This document shows positions 17,439 to 25,915 of a DNA stretch of 64,000 nt, piece by piece. This DNA comes from Pseudoruegeria sp. HB172150 (GTDB lineage: Bacteria; Pseudomonadota; Alphaproteobacteria; Rhodobacterales; Rhodobacteraceae): the NCBI RefSeq assembly GCF_013184805.1, contig NZ_JAATNG010000004.1, forward strand, positions 283,423-347,422, in the 5' to 3' direction. The notes beneath the pieces are model-generated. The model was given only the letters and a program-made list of their open reading frames with translations, had not been told where the DNA came from and did no database searches. Position 1 is the stretch's first letter. The number at the start of each line of letters is the position of its first letter. The position numbers and the translations under genes were made by a program.

Positions 17439-18304
17439 GGCGCGGCGCCCGCATCGTTCTGCTTCTGCTGCTCGGCGGGCTTTCCATCGCGCTGGTCTTT
17501 GCGCCGAAATACAATCCCGCCGTCTCGGTCACCGAGCGCTTCAACCGCGATGTCGCGGTGGCCAGCGCCGCGACATATGTGTCGCTGCGCGCGATCAATG
17601 CCGCACTGTCCGCCGTGCAGGAGGTGGAGGTCGGCGCCTCCTTCGGGGCGTCGGGCAGCATCCAGCCTCTGAAATGGCTCGAGCCGGTCGATGACACGGT
17701 CGAGCGCGTGTCGGAGCTGATCTTCGCCGTGGCACTGGTAAACGGTGTGCTGTCCATCGCCATCGGACCGGTTGCGGCGATCGGTTTCTTTCTGCTCGCC
17801 GTGGGGCTGATGGGCCGCTGCGGCTGCGAGGCGCACCGCTCCGGATGGTCCGCGGCGCCGCCGGGGCTGCGGCGCGCCTTCTATGGCTGCGGCGCGTTCG
17901 GATTCGCGCTGGCAATTGGTGTACCGTTCGCCTTTGCACTCGGTTCCTGGGCGGGTGACTTACTGACGGTGGAGCAGTGGAACGAGGCCAATGCGACGCT
18001 GAACGGCATCGCCGAAGAGGCGCGGACGATGATCGGCGACGTCGACGCGTCCGGGGTAGAGCGCGGCTGGCGCGAGTCGCTGTCCGCCTATCTGAGTGCG
18101 GGCGGCCTGTTCTGGGACGAGGCCGACGCGCTGCTCGCGGCTTCGATTGCCATGGGCGGGGTTTTGCTGCTGCGTCTGGTGGTCCTTCCGGCGGTGATCC
18201 TGGTGGCAATCCTGTACCTGATGCGAACCATGCTTGCGGCGCGCCAGACCATCAGGGTCGAGCTCCCACCCACTGGACAGGACAGCGTTCCGCCGCCACT
18301 CTGA
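17435..18304 (+). CDS. Hypothetical multi-pass membrane protein
   Basis: 289 residues, not recognised. There is an N-terminal hydrophobic segment (about 6-22) and further ones around 95-125, 147-172 and 232-268, so probably four transmembrane helices. Between them are extracytoplasmic-looking stretches such as 25-90 and 173-230. The Cys-Gly-Cys at about 129-131 faces a short loop. It overlaps the 2-hydroxyacid dehydrogenase by 4 bp and is therefore probably translated with it; no functional link is evident. Confidence 0.75.
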   Translation: MRRGARIVLLLLLGGLSIALVFAPKYNPAVSVTERFNRDVAVASAATYVSLRAINAALSAVQEVEVGASFGASGSIQPLKWLEPVDDTVERVSELIFAVALVNGVLSIAIGPVAAIGFFLLAVGLMGRCGCEAHRSGWSAAPPGLRRAFYGCGAFGFALAIGVPFAFALGSWAGDLLTVEQWNEANATLNGIAEEARTMIGDVDASGVERGWRESLSAYLSAGGLFWDEADALLAASIAMGGVLLLRLVVLPAVILVAILYLMRTMLAARQTIRVELPPTGQDSVPPPL

Positions 18305-18373
18305 TCCCGTTCAGGCGGAGTACATTCCAGTGACGAATCCCTGTCCGGTCAAAGGATTGCGGAGGACCTAAGC

Positions 18374-19024
18374 ATGATGCGGCGGGTCTTCTTGGTGCTG
18401 CTTCTGGCGCTGGCGGGCTGCAGTTCGCGCCCGATGGCCCCGGGTGAGCGTGCCTTTGCCGAGGACATGTTCGGCGGCACACTGGACGTGGACCGTGTCC
18501 GCGTCACCACTGGGCCCGGCCGCCCGCCACCGAGCGCCGCGCGGATCGCGCCGGAGAGGCTGAAGGAAATCGAGATCCGCCCCGGTCTTTGCGACCGCGT
18601 CGCGCCCGATCCGGGCCGGTCGGAACCGCCGCCGGCCTTTGCCCTATACGACCGCGTGCACCTGATGCCGGATTTCTACCGGCCCGACATGATGGCCGGC
18701 TGGCCCGAAGCGGTGCATGGGCCGCAAACCCTCGTCTTCGCGCATGAACTGGTCCATGTCTGGCAGTGGCAGAACCGGGGCCGCACCGGGTATCACCCGG
18801 TCCGCGCGGCGCTGGAAAGCATCGTCAACGGCGATCCGTATTTCTATGTCCCTGCGCCTGGCGAGGGGTTCCTGAAATATGGCTTCGAGCAGCAGGCAGC
18901 GCTGATCGAGGACTACATGTGCTACCTGATCGTCGATCCGGAGAACCCGAGGCGCGAGGAAATCCGGAAAATCATCTCGCCCTACTTCACCGTCGGCGAG
19001 GTCGCGGCCGCGACGGGTCGCTGA
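18374..19024 (+). CDS. Lipoprotein with HELVHVWQ zinc-peptidase-like motif
   Basis: 216 residues. The lipobox is LLALAGC with Cys16 as predicted lipidation site, so the protein is membrane-anchored in the periplasm. Near residue 122 the sequence FAHELVHVWQWQNRG contains HExxH followed by WQ, as in DUF4157-like and other minimal zincin-type proteins. A downstream EDYMCYLIVDP may supply the third ligand. No classical peptidase family is recognised. It could be an active metallopeptidase acting on envelope material or an inactive scaffold. Confidence 0.78.
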   Translation: MMRRVFLVLLLALAGCSSRPMAPGERAFAEDMFGGTLDVDRVRVTTGPGRPPPSAARIAPERLKEIEIRPGLCDRVAPDPGRSEPPPAFALYDRVHLMPDFYRPDMMAGWPEAVHGPQTLVFAHELVHVWQWQNRGRTGYHPVRAALESIVNGDPYFYVPAPGEGFLKYGFEQQAALIEDYMCYLIVDPENPRREEIRKIISPYFTVGEVAAATGR

Positions 19025-19125
19025 CGCGCATGTCGCTTTTTTCTCACCAGAGGTCGGCTGCCCCTCGCTGCACTCACGCAAATTCTGCAAGGTAGGCGCC
19101 GAAGCAGCTTGCGGAGCCTTGCGCC

Positions 19126-21627
19126 ATGAAGACCCATGTCAAAGCCCTAGTCGTCGGCGGTGGCGCCGTTGGCACCGGGATCGCCTATCACCTCGCCCGT
19201 GCCGGCTGGTCCGACGTGATGCTGCTGGAACGGGACGAACTGACCTCCGGCTCGACATGGCACGCCGCGGGGCTGCTGCCGCTGTTCAACATGAGCTACG
19301 CGACCAGCCACATCCACGACTACTCGGTCAAGTTCTACAAGACGCTGGAGGAAGAGACCGGGCTGAACGCCGGCTTCTACGTCGTCGGCAACCTGCGCAT
19401 GGCGCAGACGCAGGACCGTATGGACGAGTACATGCTTTACGCCTCAACGGCGGAAACGGTCGGCATCCCCTATGAATGGCTGACCCCGGCGCAGATCAAG
19501 GAGCGCTGGCCGCTGGTCCGGACCGAGGACCTCAAAGGCGCGATCTACCACCCCACCGACGGTTACATCAACCCAGCCGACGTGACCCAGGCGATGGCCA
19601 AGGGCGCCCGGCAGCGCGGCGTGACGATCGAGCGCAGGTGGCAGGTCGACGGCTACGAATGGACCGGGTCGGAATGGAAGGTCTCGGTCACCAAGATGGT
19701 CGAGAAGGGCGGCAACCTCGTGCCCTCCGAAGAGACCGCGGTCATCACCGCCGAGCACGTCGTCACCGCCACCGGGAACCACGCACAGCGCACGGCAAAA
19801 CTCCTGGGCATCAAGATCCCTGCGATACCGGTGGAACACCAGTACATCGTCACCGAACCCGACCCCGCGCTGGCCGAATGGCGCGCCGCGGGCAACCCGG
19901 AACACCCGGTGCTGCGCGATGCTGATGCCAAATGGTACGTGCGAGAGGAGCGCAAGGGCTGGATCCTCGGGCCTTACGAGGAAGGGGCACCCGCCCGGTT
20001 CGAATACAGCGTCCCGGACAGTTTCCGAGCCGACCTTTTCCCGCTCGACCTCGAGCGGATCGAAGAGGAATACATGTCGATGATCCACCGGATCCCGACG
20101 ACCGAGGAACTGGGGCTCAAGGACGATTTCAACGGCCCGATCTGCTACACGCCCGACGGCAACCCGCTGGTCGGTCCGGCGCCGGGCCTCCGCAACATGT
20201 GGCTGGCCGAAGGGTTCTCCTTTGGCATCACCGCGGCGGGCGGTACCGGCTATTACCTCGCCCAGATGATGGTCGAGGGCGAGGCAGAGATCGACATGGC
20301 CTCCCTCGATCCTAAGCGCTACGGCAGCTGGATGACGACCGAATACGCGGCGCGGAAGAACGAGGAATGCTATTCCCACGTCTACGTGCTGCACCACCCG
20401 GACGAGGAACGCGAAGCCTGCCGTCCGCTGCGCACCGGCCCCGCCTATGATCGGCAGAAGGCCGAGGGGGCGCAGTTCGGCGTAGTCAACGGGTTCGAGC
20501 GGCCGAACTACTACGGACCGAAAGACGCGCCCTCGAATTTCGACCATGAGTCCAGAAGCTTCCGGCGCGGCGGCTGGTGGCAATACGCGAAAGACGAAGC
20601 GCAGGCGATCCGCGAAACGGCGGGGCTGATCGATGCCACCGCCTTTGCGAAGCATGTGATCACCGGGCCGGGGGCAGAGGCTTTCCTCGACTGGTTCACC
20701 ACCAACAAGCTGCCCAAGCCGGGGCGCATCAACCTGACCTACGCGCTGACCGGGGCCGGAACGACGCGGACCGAGTACACGATCCTGCGCGAGACGCCGG
20801 AGCACTGGGTGCTGATCTCGTCCGGCGCGTGGCACGCCTACGACCGCGACAACCTGCTGAAAGCGGTCGAAGAGAAGGAACCCGAATTCGGCCGCATCAA
20901 CGTCGAGGACTGGACTACGCGCTACGGCGCCTTCGCGCTGGCGGGTCCGAAATCGCGCGACATCCTGAAAGAGCTGATCAAGGATCCCGCCCCGGACACC
21001 GCGCTGTCGAACAAGCGCTTCCCGTGGCTTTCCTGCCGCAACATCGAGCTGGGCATGTGCCCCGTCGTAGCCGTCCGCGTCGCCTATACCGGCGAGCTGG
21101 GATGGGAGCTGCACCACCCGATCGAGTTCCAGAACTACCTGTGGGATCAGCTGGTTGCGGCTGGCGAAAAGCACGGGATGAAACTGGTCGGCGCACGGGC
21201 GCAGAACTGGCTGCGGCAGGAAAAGAGCTACCGCGCCTTCGGCACGGAGCTCGGCCGCGACGCGACACCGCTGGAGGCGGGGCTGGACCGGTTCGTCGAC
21301 CTCGACAAGGACTTCCACGGCAAGCAGGCGATGCTGGACAAGGGCATCCGCTCGAAATGCGTGACGGTCCTGATCGACGGCCCGGCTGATGCCGATCCCT
21401 GGGGCCGCGAGGCGCTTTATGCCGACGGAACCAAGGTCGGGCGGCTGACATCGGGCGGCTATTCGGTGGCCTTCGCTAAGTCGATCGGCATGGGCTACGT
21501 CAAGCCGGAGCTCGCGGTGCCGGGACAGAAGCTGAAGGTGCGGATGTTCGACCAGCTGTGGGACGTCGAAGTGACCGAGGACAGCCCCTACGACCCGACC
21601 AACGCGGTGATCCGCGTCGACGGGTAG
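19126..21627 (+). CDS. FAD-dependent oxidoreductase with C-terminal GcvT (aminomethyltransferase) domains, dimethylglycine/sarcosine dehydrogenase-like
   Basis: 833 residues. The N-terminal DAO fold begins VKALVVGGGAVGTGIAYHLARAGW (dinucleotide-binding), then TSGSTWHAAGLLP, the conserved Trp-His-Ala around the covalent-flavin position in this family. A FAO-type linker follows near 385-445, and GcvT folate-binding domains fill about 445-833, including TYALTGAGTTRTEYTI and YTGELGWELHHP. Such enzymes demethylate dimethylglycine or sarcosine and pass the one-carbon unit to tetrahydrofolate. Roseobacters carry many paralogs with different N-methyl substrates, so the exact substrate is uncertain. 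Confidence 0.9.
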   Translation: MKTHVKALVVGGGAVGTGIAYHLARAGWSDVMLLERDELTSGSTWHAAGLLPLFNMSYATSHIHDYSVKFYKTLEEETGLNAGFYVVGNLRMAQTQDRMDEYMLYASTAETVGIPYEWLTPAQIKERWPLVRTEDLKGAIYHPTDGYINPADVTQAMAKGARQRGVTIERRWQVDGYEWTGSEWKVSVTKMVEKGGNLVPSEETAVITAEHVVTATGNHAQRTAKLLGIKIPAIPVEHQYIVTEPDPALAEWRAAGNPEHPVLRDADAKWYVREERKGWILGPYEEGAPARFEYSVPDSFRADLFPLDLERIEEEYMSMIHRIPTTEELGLKDDFNGPICYTPDGNPLVGPAPGLRNMWLAEGFSFGITAAGGTGYYLAQMMVEGEAEIDMASLDPKRYGSWMTTEYAARKNEECYSHVYVLHHPDEEREACRPLRTGPAYDRQKAEGAQFGVVNGFERPNYYGPKDAPSNFDHESRSFRRGGWWQYAKDEAQAIRETAGLIDATAFAKHVITGPGAEAFLDWFTTNKLPKPGRINLTYALTGAGTTRTEYTILRETPEHWVLISSGAWHAYDRDNLLKAVEEKEPEFGRINVEDWTTRYGAFALAGPKSRDILKELIKDPAPDTALSNKRFPWLSCRNIELGMCPVVAVRVAYTGELGWELHHPIEFQNYLWDQLVAAGEKHGMKLVGARAQNWLRQEKSYRAFGTELGRDATPLEAGLDRFVDLDKDFHGKQAMLDKGIRSKCVTVLIDGPADADPWGREALYADGTKVGRLTSGGYSVAFAKSIGMGYVKPELAVPGQKLKVRMFDQLWDVEVTEDSPYDPTNAVIRVDG

Positions 21628-21714
21628 GACGGTTCATAAGGGGAAATTTGTCCCACGCAGGATACGCTTAAGAATTCCTGACGCTTCCGCAGTGCCGCCT
21701 GTTCGCGACACCAG

Positions 21715-22314
21715 CTACAACAGGTTCGCCGGCGCCCGGATCGTCTTGTTGTCCGCGGGAGAGTCGTCGTAGAAAACGTCCCGTTTCACGCCCGGCAGGT
21801 CATCCCAGGCCTTCATCAGCTTCAGCGGGCTGAAGCCGGAGGGCATGGTCTGAAAACCCGGCAGGCCGCGCAGGACGTCGGCGACGGCAATGGCGCAGTA
21901 GGATTTCTGCACCGGGCCGTGTTCCCGGATGCGTCGCAGGGCCTGTTCCGCCACTTCGGGGGACACCTCGACCTCCTGGATGACGACGTGCCAGGTCTCG
22001 CGGCCGTGGTAATCCTTGTAGAAGTCCACGGCCTTGTCGGACATGCCGAAGATGACGTCGTTGCGTTCGGGCAGGGCCGGGTGCTGGAAGGTGCCCGCGG
22101 GGTCGAAGATCGCCCGTTGCGAGGCGTTCACCATCAGCGCGGAATGGCCGCCGGATCCGGTACTGTTGGAAACGACGGTGAAAAGGGTAAGCGACGGCGG
22201 GCCGTCATCGCGGTAGATGGCCCGCGTGACCTCCTCGTCCGGCGCCCAGCTTGGCTCGGCGCCGCACGCGGCAAGGGCGAGAGGCAGGAAAAGGACAAGC
22301 AGAAACCGCCACAC
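21715..22314 (-). CDS. Lipoprotein, possible circularly permuted NlpC/P60-type amidase fold
   Basis: 199 residues with the lipobox LALAACG (Cys17). A His lies early in SGGHSALMVNAS (about residue 58) and a Cys lies later in KSYCAIAVADVLRGLPGF (about 138). This His-before-Cys order, with YCA followed by a helix, is how permuted NlpC/P60 enzymes arrange their catalytic pair. I do not recognise a named family; the permuted-papain assignment is inference. It sits just upstream, on the minus strand, of nothing coupled: 26 bp separate it from the oxidase subunit IV gene. Confidence 0.72.
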   Translation of the reverse strand: MWRFLLVLFLPLALAACGAEPSWAPDEEVTRAIYRDDGPPSLTLFTVVSNSTGSGGHSALMVNASQRAIFDPAGTFQHPALPERNDVIFGMSDKAVDFYKDYHGRETWHVVIQEVEVSPEVAEQALRRIREHGPVQKSYCAIAVADVLRGLPGFQTMPSGFSPLKLMKAWDDLPGVKRDVFYDDSPADNKTIRAPANLL

Positions 22315-22340
22315 GGTGCTGGTCCCGGCTGACGTCGCGA

Positions 22341-22475
22341 TCAGACGGTGAGCAGGCCGAGGAACAGCAGGAAGACGAGGACAATCGCCGCGCCGTAACC
22401 GACGGTCTTCACGAAGCCCTCGAAGGTCTTTTCCTGAGCGGTGATGTCCATTTCGCCGGGCTTGTAGTCGGCCAT
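22341..22475 (-). CDS. aa3-type cytochrome c oxidase subunit IV
   Basis: A 44-residue protein, short enough to escape most gene callers. It begins MADYKPGEMDITAQEKTFEGF and then has a single transmembrane helix (about 28-44). The N-terminus with the conserved MDITAQEKTFEGF is the signature of the small bacterial aa3 oxidase subunit IV known from Paracoccus and Rhodobacter. It is not essential for turnover in Paracoccus. The large oxidase subunits are not in this window. Confidence 0.9.
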   Translation of the reverse strand: MADYKPGEMDITAQEKTFEGFVKTVGYGAAIVLVFLLFLGLLTV

Positions 22476-22573
22476 ATCGCGTGTCCCCTGGGTCGTAATC
22501 GAAGCGTTGCTGTGGTCTTAGACGATTCCGGGCAGGCTGTCACGGGCCGGTGCCGCGCAAAAACGGCGCAGGA

Positions 22574-23056
22574 TCACTCCGTTTCCGCGCCCGCTTCCGG
22601 CTTTTCCAGATCGGCGGCAAGGCGAAAGCCGATGCGGCGCGGCGCGTCCTCGGCCTGCGGTTTCGGGACCGCCCGCAGCAGCACGTTCAGCTGGCTGACA
22701 TGCTGGATCAGCTGGTTGCGGCCGCCGGACGGGTCAGAGCCGTAAAAGGTCACGATGTCCGGATCGTAATAGCCCACGCCCTCGATCCGGATCACGCCGG
22801 CATCGGCGCCGGTAAAGCCCATCGCGACCTCGTGCTCGTTGTCGAGCTGCGCCTCGAAGTTGCGAATGTACAGGATCAGCCGTTCATAGGCCCAGCGGGC
22901 CGCACTTTTGCGCTCCACCGGCGTCTGCGCGGCAGGAGCGGGCAGCGTGAGGTCGCCACAGCTCGCTTCTTCTTTCGGGTCGGTATGGACGACATGGGCG
23001 CGCGGCATCGCGGCGTCCTCATGTGCTTCGGCGGTTGTACGGATGTCCTGCCCCAT
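22574..23056 (-). CDS. Conserved hypothetical protein (DUF6173-like)
   Basis: 160 residues from the ATG at 23056, which lies 5 bp after the stop of the hydrolase gene upstream. Soluble, no signal peptide. The core ARWAYERLILYIRNFEAQLDNEHEVAMGFTG, then VIRIEGVGYYDPDIVTFYG and QLIQHVSQLNVLLRAVPK, is a conserved pattern in Rhodobacterales that I associate with DUF6173. The function is unknown. It is the last gene of a minus-strand run with the acyl-CoA dehydrogenase and metallo-beta-lactamase-fold genes. Confidence 0.72.
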   Translation of the reverse strand: MGQDIRTTAEAHEDAAMPRAHVVHTDPKEEASCGDLTLPAPAAQTPVERKSAARWAYERLILYIRNFEAQLDNEHEVAMGFTGADAGVIRIEGVGYYDPDIVTFYGSDPSGGRNQLIQHVSQLNVLLRAVPKPQAEDAPRRIGFRLAADLEKPEAGAETE

Positions 23057-23061
23057 GGGGC

Positions 23062-24105
23062 CTAGTCTATCCGCTGCCACAGCCAGGCGCCATCCTGGCG
23101 CCGCCAGCGTGTGACTTCGCCCTGGAACAGCAGGTGGTTCAGGTGCGCCACCGCTTCCACCAGCGCCAGGCCGTAGATCGCCTCGGTGATGTTCGCCTTG
23201 AACAGGACCGGAAAGCAGTCGGCCGCGGTGCGCGGCACCGAAAGATACTCGCGCAGGCGGATCAGGGCCTGGTGGTGGTTGTCGATCAGCTGTTCCATCC
23301 GCGTCGGCAGGCCGGTGAAGGGCAGCTTGTGCCCCGGCAGCACCAGTTGCGCGTCGGTGGCATAGGGGCGCAGCCTTTCGCAGCTTTCCAGCCATTCGGC
23401 GACGGGGTCGGCATCCGGTTCGCTGGCATAGACGCCGAGATTTGGAGAGATCGAGGCCAGAAGCTGATCGCCGCCCAGCACCAGCTCGCCACTGCGGTCC
23501 CAGAGCGTCGCCTGTTCGGGCGCGTGGCCGTCACCGATATGCACGTCCCAGGTGCGGCCGCCCAGCCTCAGTGTGTCGCCTTCCTTGATACGGCGGAAGC
23601 CGAGAGGCAGCGGTTCGACCAGATCGGCGAAATTGAACGGGCGCGATTCGCGCTGGCGCTCGTAAAGATCCGGGTCCATGCCGGCGCTCTTCCAATAGGC
23701 CAGCGTCTCGCTGTCGGGCAGCGCCTGTTCGTCCAGCACCAGCATTCGCGCCACCAGCCAGGAGGTGCGCGTGGTGATCAGCTCAGCGCCCAGTTCCGTC
23801 TGGAACCAGCCGGCCAGGCCGATATGGTCGGGGTGGTGATGCGTGACCAGCAGCCGTTTCACCGGCTTGCCGCCCAGCGGCCAGTCGAGCAGTTTACGCC
23901 AGATCTCGCGGGTCTCGTCCGAGGCGACGCCGGTATCGACCACGGTCCAGCCGTCGTCGTCCTCCAGCGCGTAGCAGTTGACGTGGTTCAGCGCCATCGG
24001 CAGCGGGATGCGGATCCACAGCACGCCCTCGGCCACCTTGATGGCCGCCCCCGGTTCCGGAGGCGCCTCGTAAGGAAAGCTCATAGGGGCGTTGCCGCCA
24101 TCCAT
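23062..24105 (-). CDS. Metallo-beta-lactamase-fold hydrolase
   Basis: 347 residues from the ATG at 24105, which overlaps the acyl-CoA dehydrogenase stop by one base (an alternative ATG is at 24084). The metal motif is THHHPDHIG (HxHxDH), with later ligands in IGDGHAPEQATLW, LGGDQLLA and LPGHKLPF, so both zinc sites look complete. The C-terminal extra segment (about 255-347) is typical of the LACTB2/RNase Z-like hydrolases. Coupling to an acyl-CoA dehydrogenase suggests a thioesterase-like role, which is inference. Confidence 0.88.
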   Translation of the reverse strand: MDGGNAPMSFPYEAPPEPGAAIKVAEGVLWIRIPLPMALNHVNCYALEDDDGWTVVDTGVASDETREIWRKLLDWPLGGKPVKRLLVTHHHPDHIGLAGWFQTELGAELITTRTSWLVARMLVLDEQALPDSETLAYWKSAGMDPDLYERQRESRPFNFADLVEPLPLGFRRIKEGDTLRLGGRTWDVHIGDGHAPEQATLWDRSGELVLGGDQLLASISPNLGVYASEPDADPVAEWLESCERLRPYATDAQLVLPGHKLPFTGLPTRMEQLIDNHHQALIRLREYLSVPRTAADCFPVLFKANITEAIYGLALVEAVAHLNHLLFQGEVTRWRRQDGAWLWQRID

Positions 24106-25814
24106 CACGCCGTCATCGCCTCCGGTTCCATCTCGTAAAGACCGGCCGCGCCCTGGTGGACATGCGCGCAGAGCGCCGCGTGTTCCGGCAGCAGCCGCTT
24201 GATGTGGAACGCGGCCAGGGTGCGGCGGTCGCCGCCGCCGGCCACGGCAGCCGTCAGCAGGTAATGCGCGCCCAGCACACGGGCAAATGCCTTGAGGTAG
24301 GGCACAGCCCCCGCAAACCGGTCGTTCGGGGTCTCGCCGACCAGCCATTCGGTGGTCTCGCGCAGGGTCTCGGCGGCGTCCCAGACCGCCTGAGCAAGCT
24401 CCGGCTCGGTCCCGCGCGCGGCTTCGGCTCCGGCCTCGATCTCGTCGATCAGGCGGGCCGCGGCTTCACCGCCGTCCATCATCTTGCGTCCGACCAGATC
24501 CATTGCCTGAATGCCGTTGGTGCCTTCGTAGATCGCGGTGACCCGCACGTCGCGGGCGAACTGGGCGGCACCGGTTTCTTCGATATAGCCCATGCCGCCG
24601 TGAACCTGCACTCCCAGCTCGGCAACCGCAACCCCGGTATCTGTGCCGTAAGCCTTTGTGATGGGGGTCAAAAGCGCGGCGCGGGCCTGCCATTCGGGAT
24701 CGCCCGTGGCGTTGCCCATGTCGATGGCGACGGCATTGGCCAGCGCGATGGACCGCGCGGCGGCAACCTCGGCCTTCATGGTCATCAGCATCCGGCGGAC
24801 GTCGGCATGGTCGACGATGGTGCCGCGGCCATTTTCTACCAGCGAGCGGCCCTGCTTGCGTTCCAGCGCGAATTCCACCGCCTTCTGCAAGGCAGCTTCG
24901 GCCACCGCGATGCCCTGCACGCCGACGCCGAGCCGGGCATTGTTCATCATGGTGAACATAGCCGCCATGCCACCGTGTTCGCGACCAACGAGCCAGCCGG
25001 TGGCGCCATCATATTCCATGACGCAGGTAGGCGAGCCATGCAGGCCGGTCTTGTGTTCCAGGCTGACGACGCGCAGCGAGTTGGCCTTGCCGGGGTTGCC
25101 GTTGTCGTCCGGCAGATATTTCGGCACCAGGAACAGGCTGATGCCCTTGGTTCCGGGCACGCCGTCCGGCAGCCGCGCCAACACGAGGTGACAGACGTTG
25201 CCGGTAAAATCGTTGTCGCCCCAGGAGATGTAGATCTTCTGCCCGCTGATCGCGAAGGTTCCGTCGCCGTTTGGTTCCGCCTTGCTCCGCAGCGCGCCGA
25301 CATCCGAACCGGCCTGCGGTTCCGTCAGGTTCATGGTGCCGCACCACTCGCCGGTCACCAGCTTGGGCAGGTAGAGCGCCTTCAGCTCGTCGGAGGCATG
25401 GTGTTCCAGCGCCTCGATCTGGCCCTGCGTCATCAGCGGGTTGAGCTGTAGCGCCAGGCAAGCGGAGCCCATCATCTCGTTGACGGCAGTGGTCAGGGTC
25501 AGCGGCAGGCCCATGCCGCCATGGTCCGGGTCGGCGCTGGTGGAAACCCAGCCGCCCTCGGCAATCGCCCGGTAGCCTTCGGCGAAACCGGGCGAGGTGC
25601 GCACGACGCCGTTTTCCAGCCGTGCAGGATGCTGGTCGCCGTTCCGCTGCAGCGGCGCCAGCACTTCTTCGCACATCCTGCCGGCTTCGGTCAGGACCGC
25701 GTCGGCCACGTCCTGCGTCGCCTCGGCAAAACGGTCGGTCTCGGCCAGACGCCCGAACCCCACCACATTTTCCAGCAAAAACTTGAACTCGCCGACCGGC
25801 GCACGATACGGCAT
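24105..25814 (-). CDS. Acyl-CoA dehydrogenase, DmdC-like subfamily with extended C-terminus
   Basis: 569 residues, about 190 longer than classical acyl-CoA dehydrogenases. The start MPYRAPVGEFKFLLENVV and the C-terminal domain after about 470 are as in 3-methylmercaptopropionyl-CoA dehydrogenase (DmdC) and its relatives. Core motifs: MNLTEPQAGSDVGALRSKA (FAD/substrate), SWGDNDFTGNVCHLVLAR, and QVHGGMGYIEETGAAQFARDVRVTAIYEGTNGIQA with the catalytic Glu in YEGTNG. DmdC acts in DMSP breakdown, but Roseobacters have several paralogs, so the substrate here is not settled. Probably transfers electrons via ETF to the ETF-QO encoded at 31655. Confidence 0.9.
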   Translation of the reverse strand: MPYRAPVGEFKFLLENVVGFGRLAETDRFAEATQDVADAVLTEAGRMCEEVLAPLQRNGDQHPARLENGVVRTSPGFAEGYRAIAEGGWVSTSADPDHGGMGLPLTLTTAVNEMMGSACLALQLNPLMTQGQIEALEHHASDELKALYLPKLVTGEWCGTMNLTEPQAGSDVGALRSKAEPNGDGTFAISGQKIYISWGDNDFTGNVCHLVLARLPDGVPGTKGISLFLVPKYLPDDNGNPGKANSLRVVSLEHKTGLHGSPTCVMEYDGATGWLVGREHGGMAAMFTMMNNARLGVGVQGIAVAEAALQKAVEFALERKQGRSLVENGRGTIVDHADVRRMLMTMKAEVAAARSIALANAVAIDMGNATGDPEWQARAALLTPITKAYGTDTGVAVAELGVQVHGGMGYIEETGAAQFARDVRVTAIYEGTNGIQAMDLVGRKMMDGGEAAARLIDEIEAGAEAARGTEPELAQAVWDAAETLRETTEWLVGETPNDRFAGAVPYLKAFARVLGAHYLLTAAVAGGGDRRTLAAFHIKRLLPEHAALCAHVHQGAAGLYEMEPEAMTA

Positions 25815-25915
25815 TTCGCCCCTCCCGGCTTGGCAGCCCGAACCGGGGCCGCTACATCGCCACAGACCTATCACGCAGGATTGCGTTGCCGCAGCAAAGA
25901 CGCCACGTCACGAAC

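Noticed and set aside
19444-21318. Long minus-strand open frame (624 codons) opposite the FAD/GcvT oxidoreductase
   Set aside because: It is the antisense shadow of a GC-rich, well-conserved gene; the translation is Arg/Gly/Val-rich without family motifs.
23051-23063. GCCCCATGGGGCC-like palindrome, similar to the core of the 60-bp repeat
   Set aside because: It overlaps the start codon of the DUF6173-like gene and lacks the second palindrome and flanking elements; chance resemblance is more likely.
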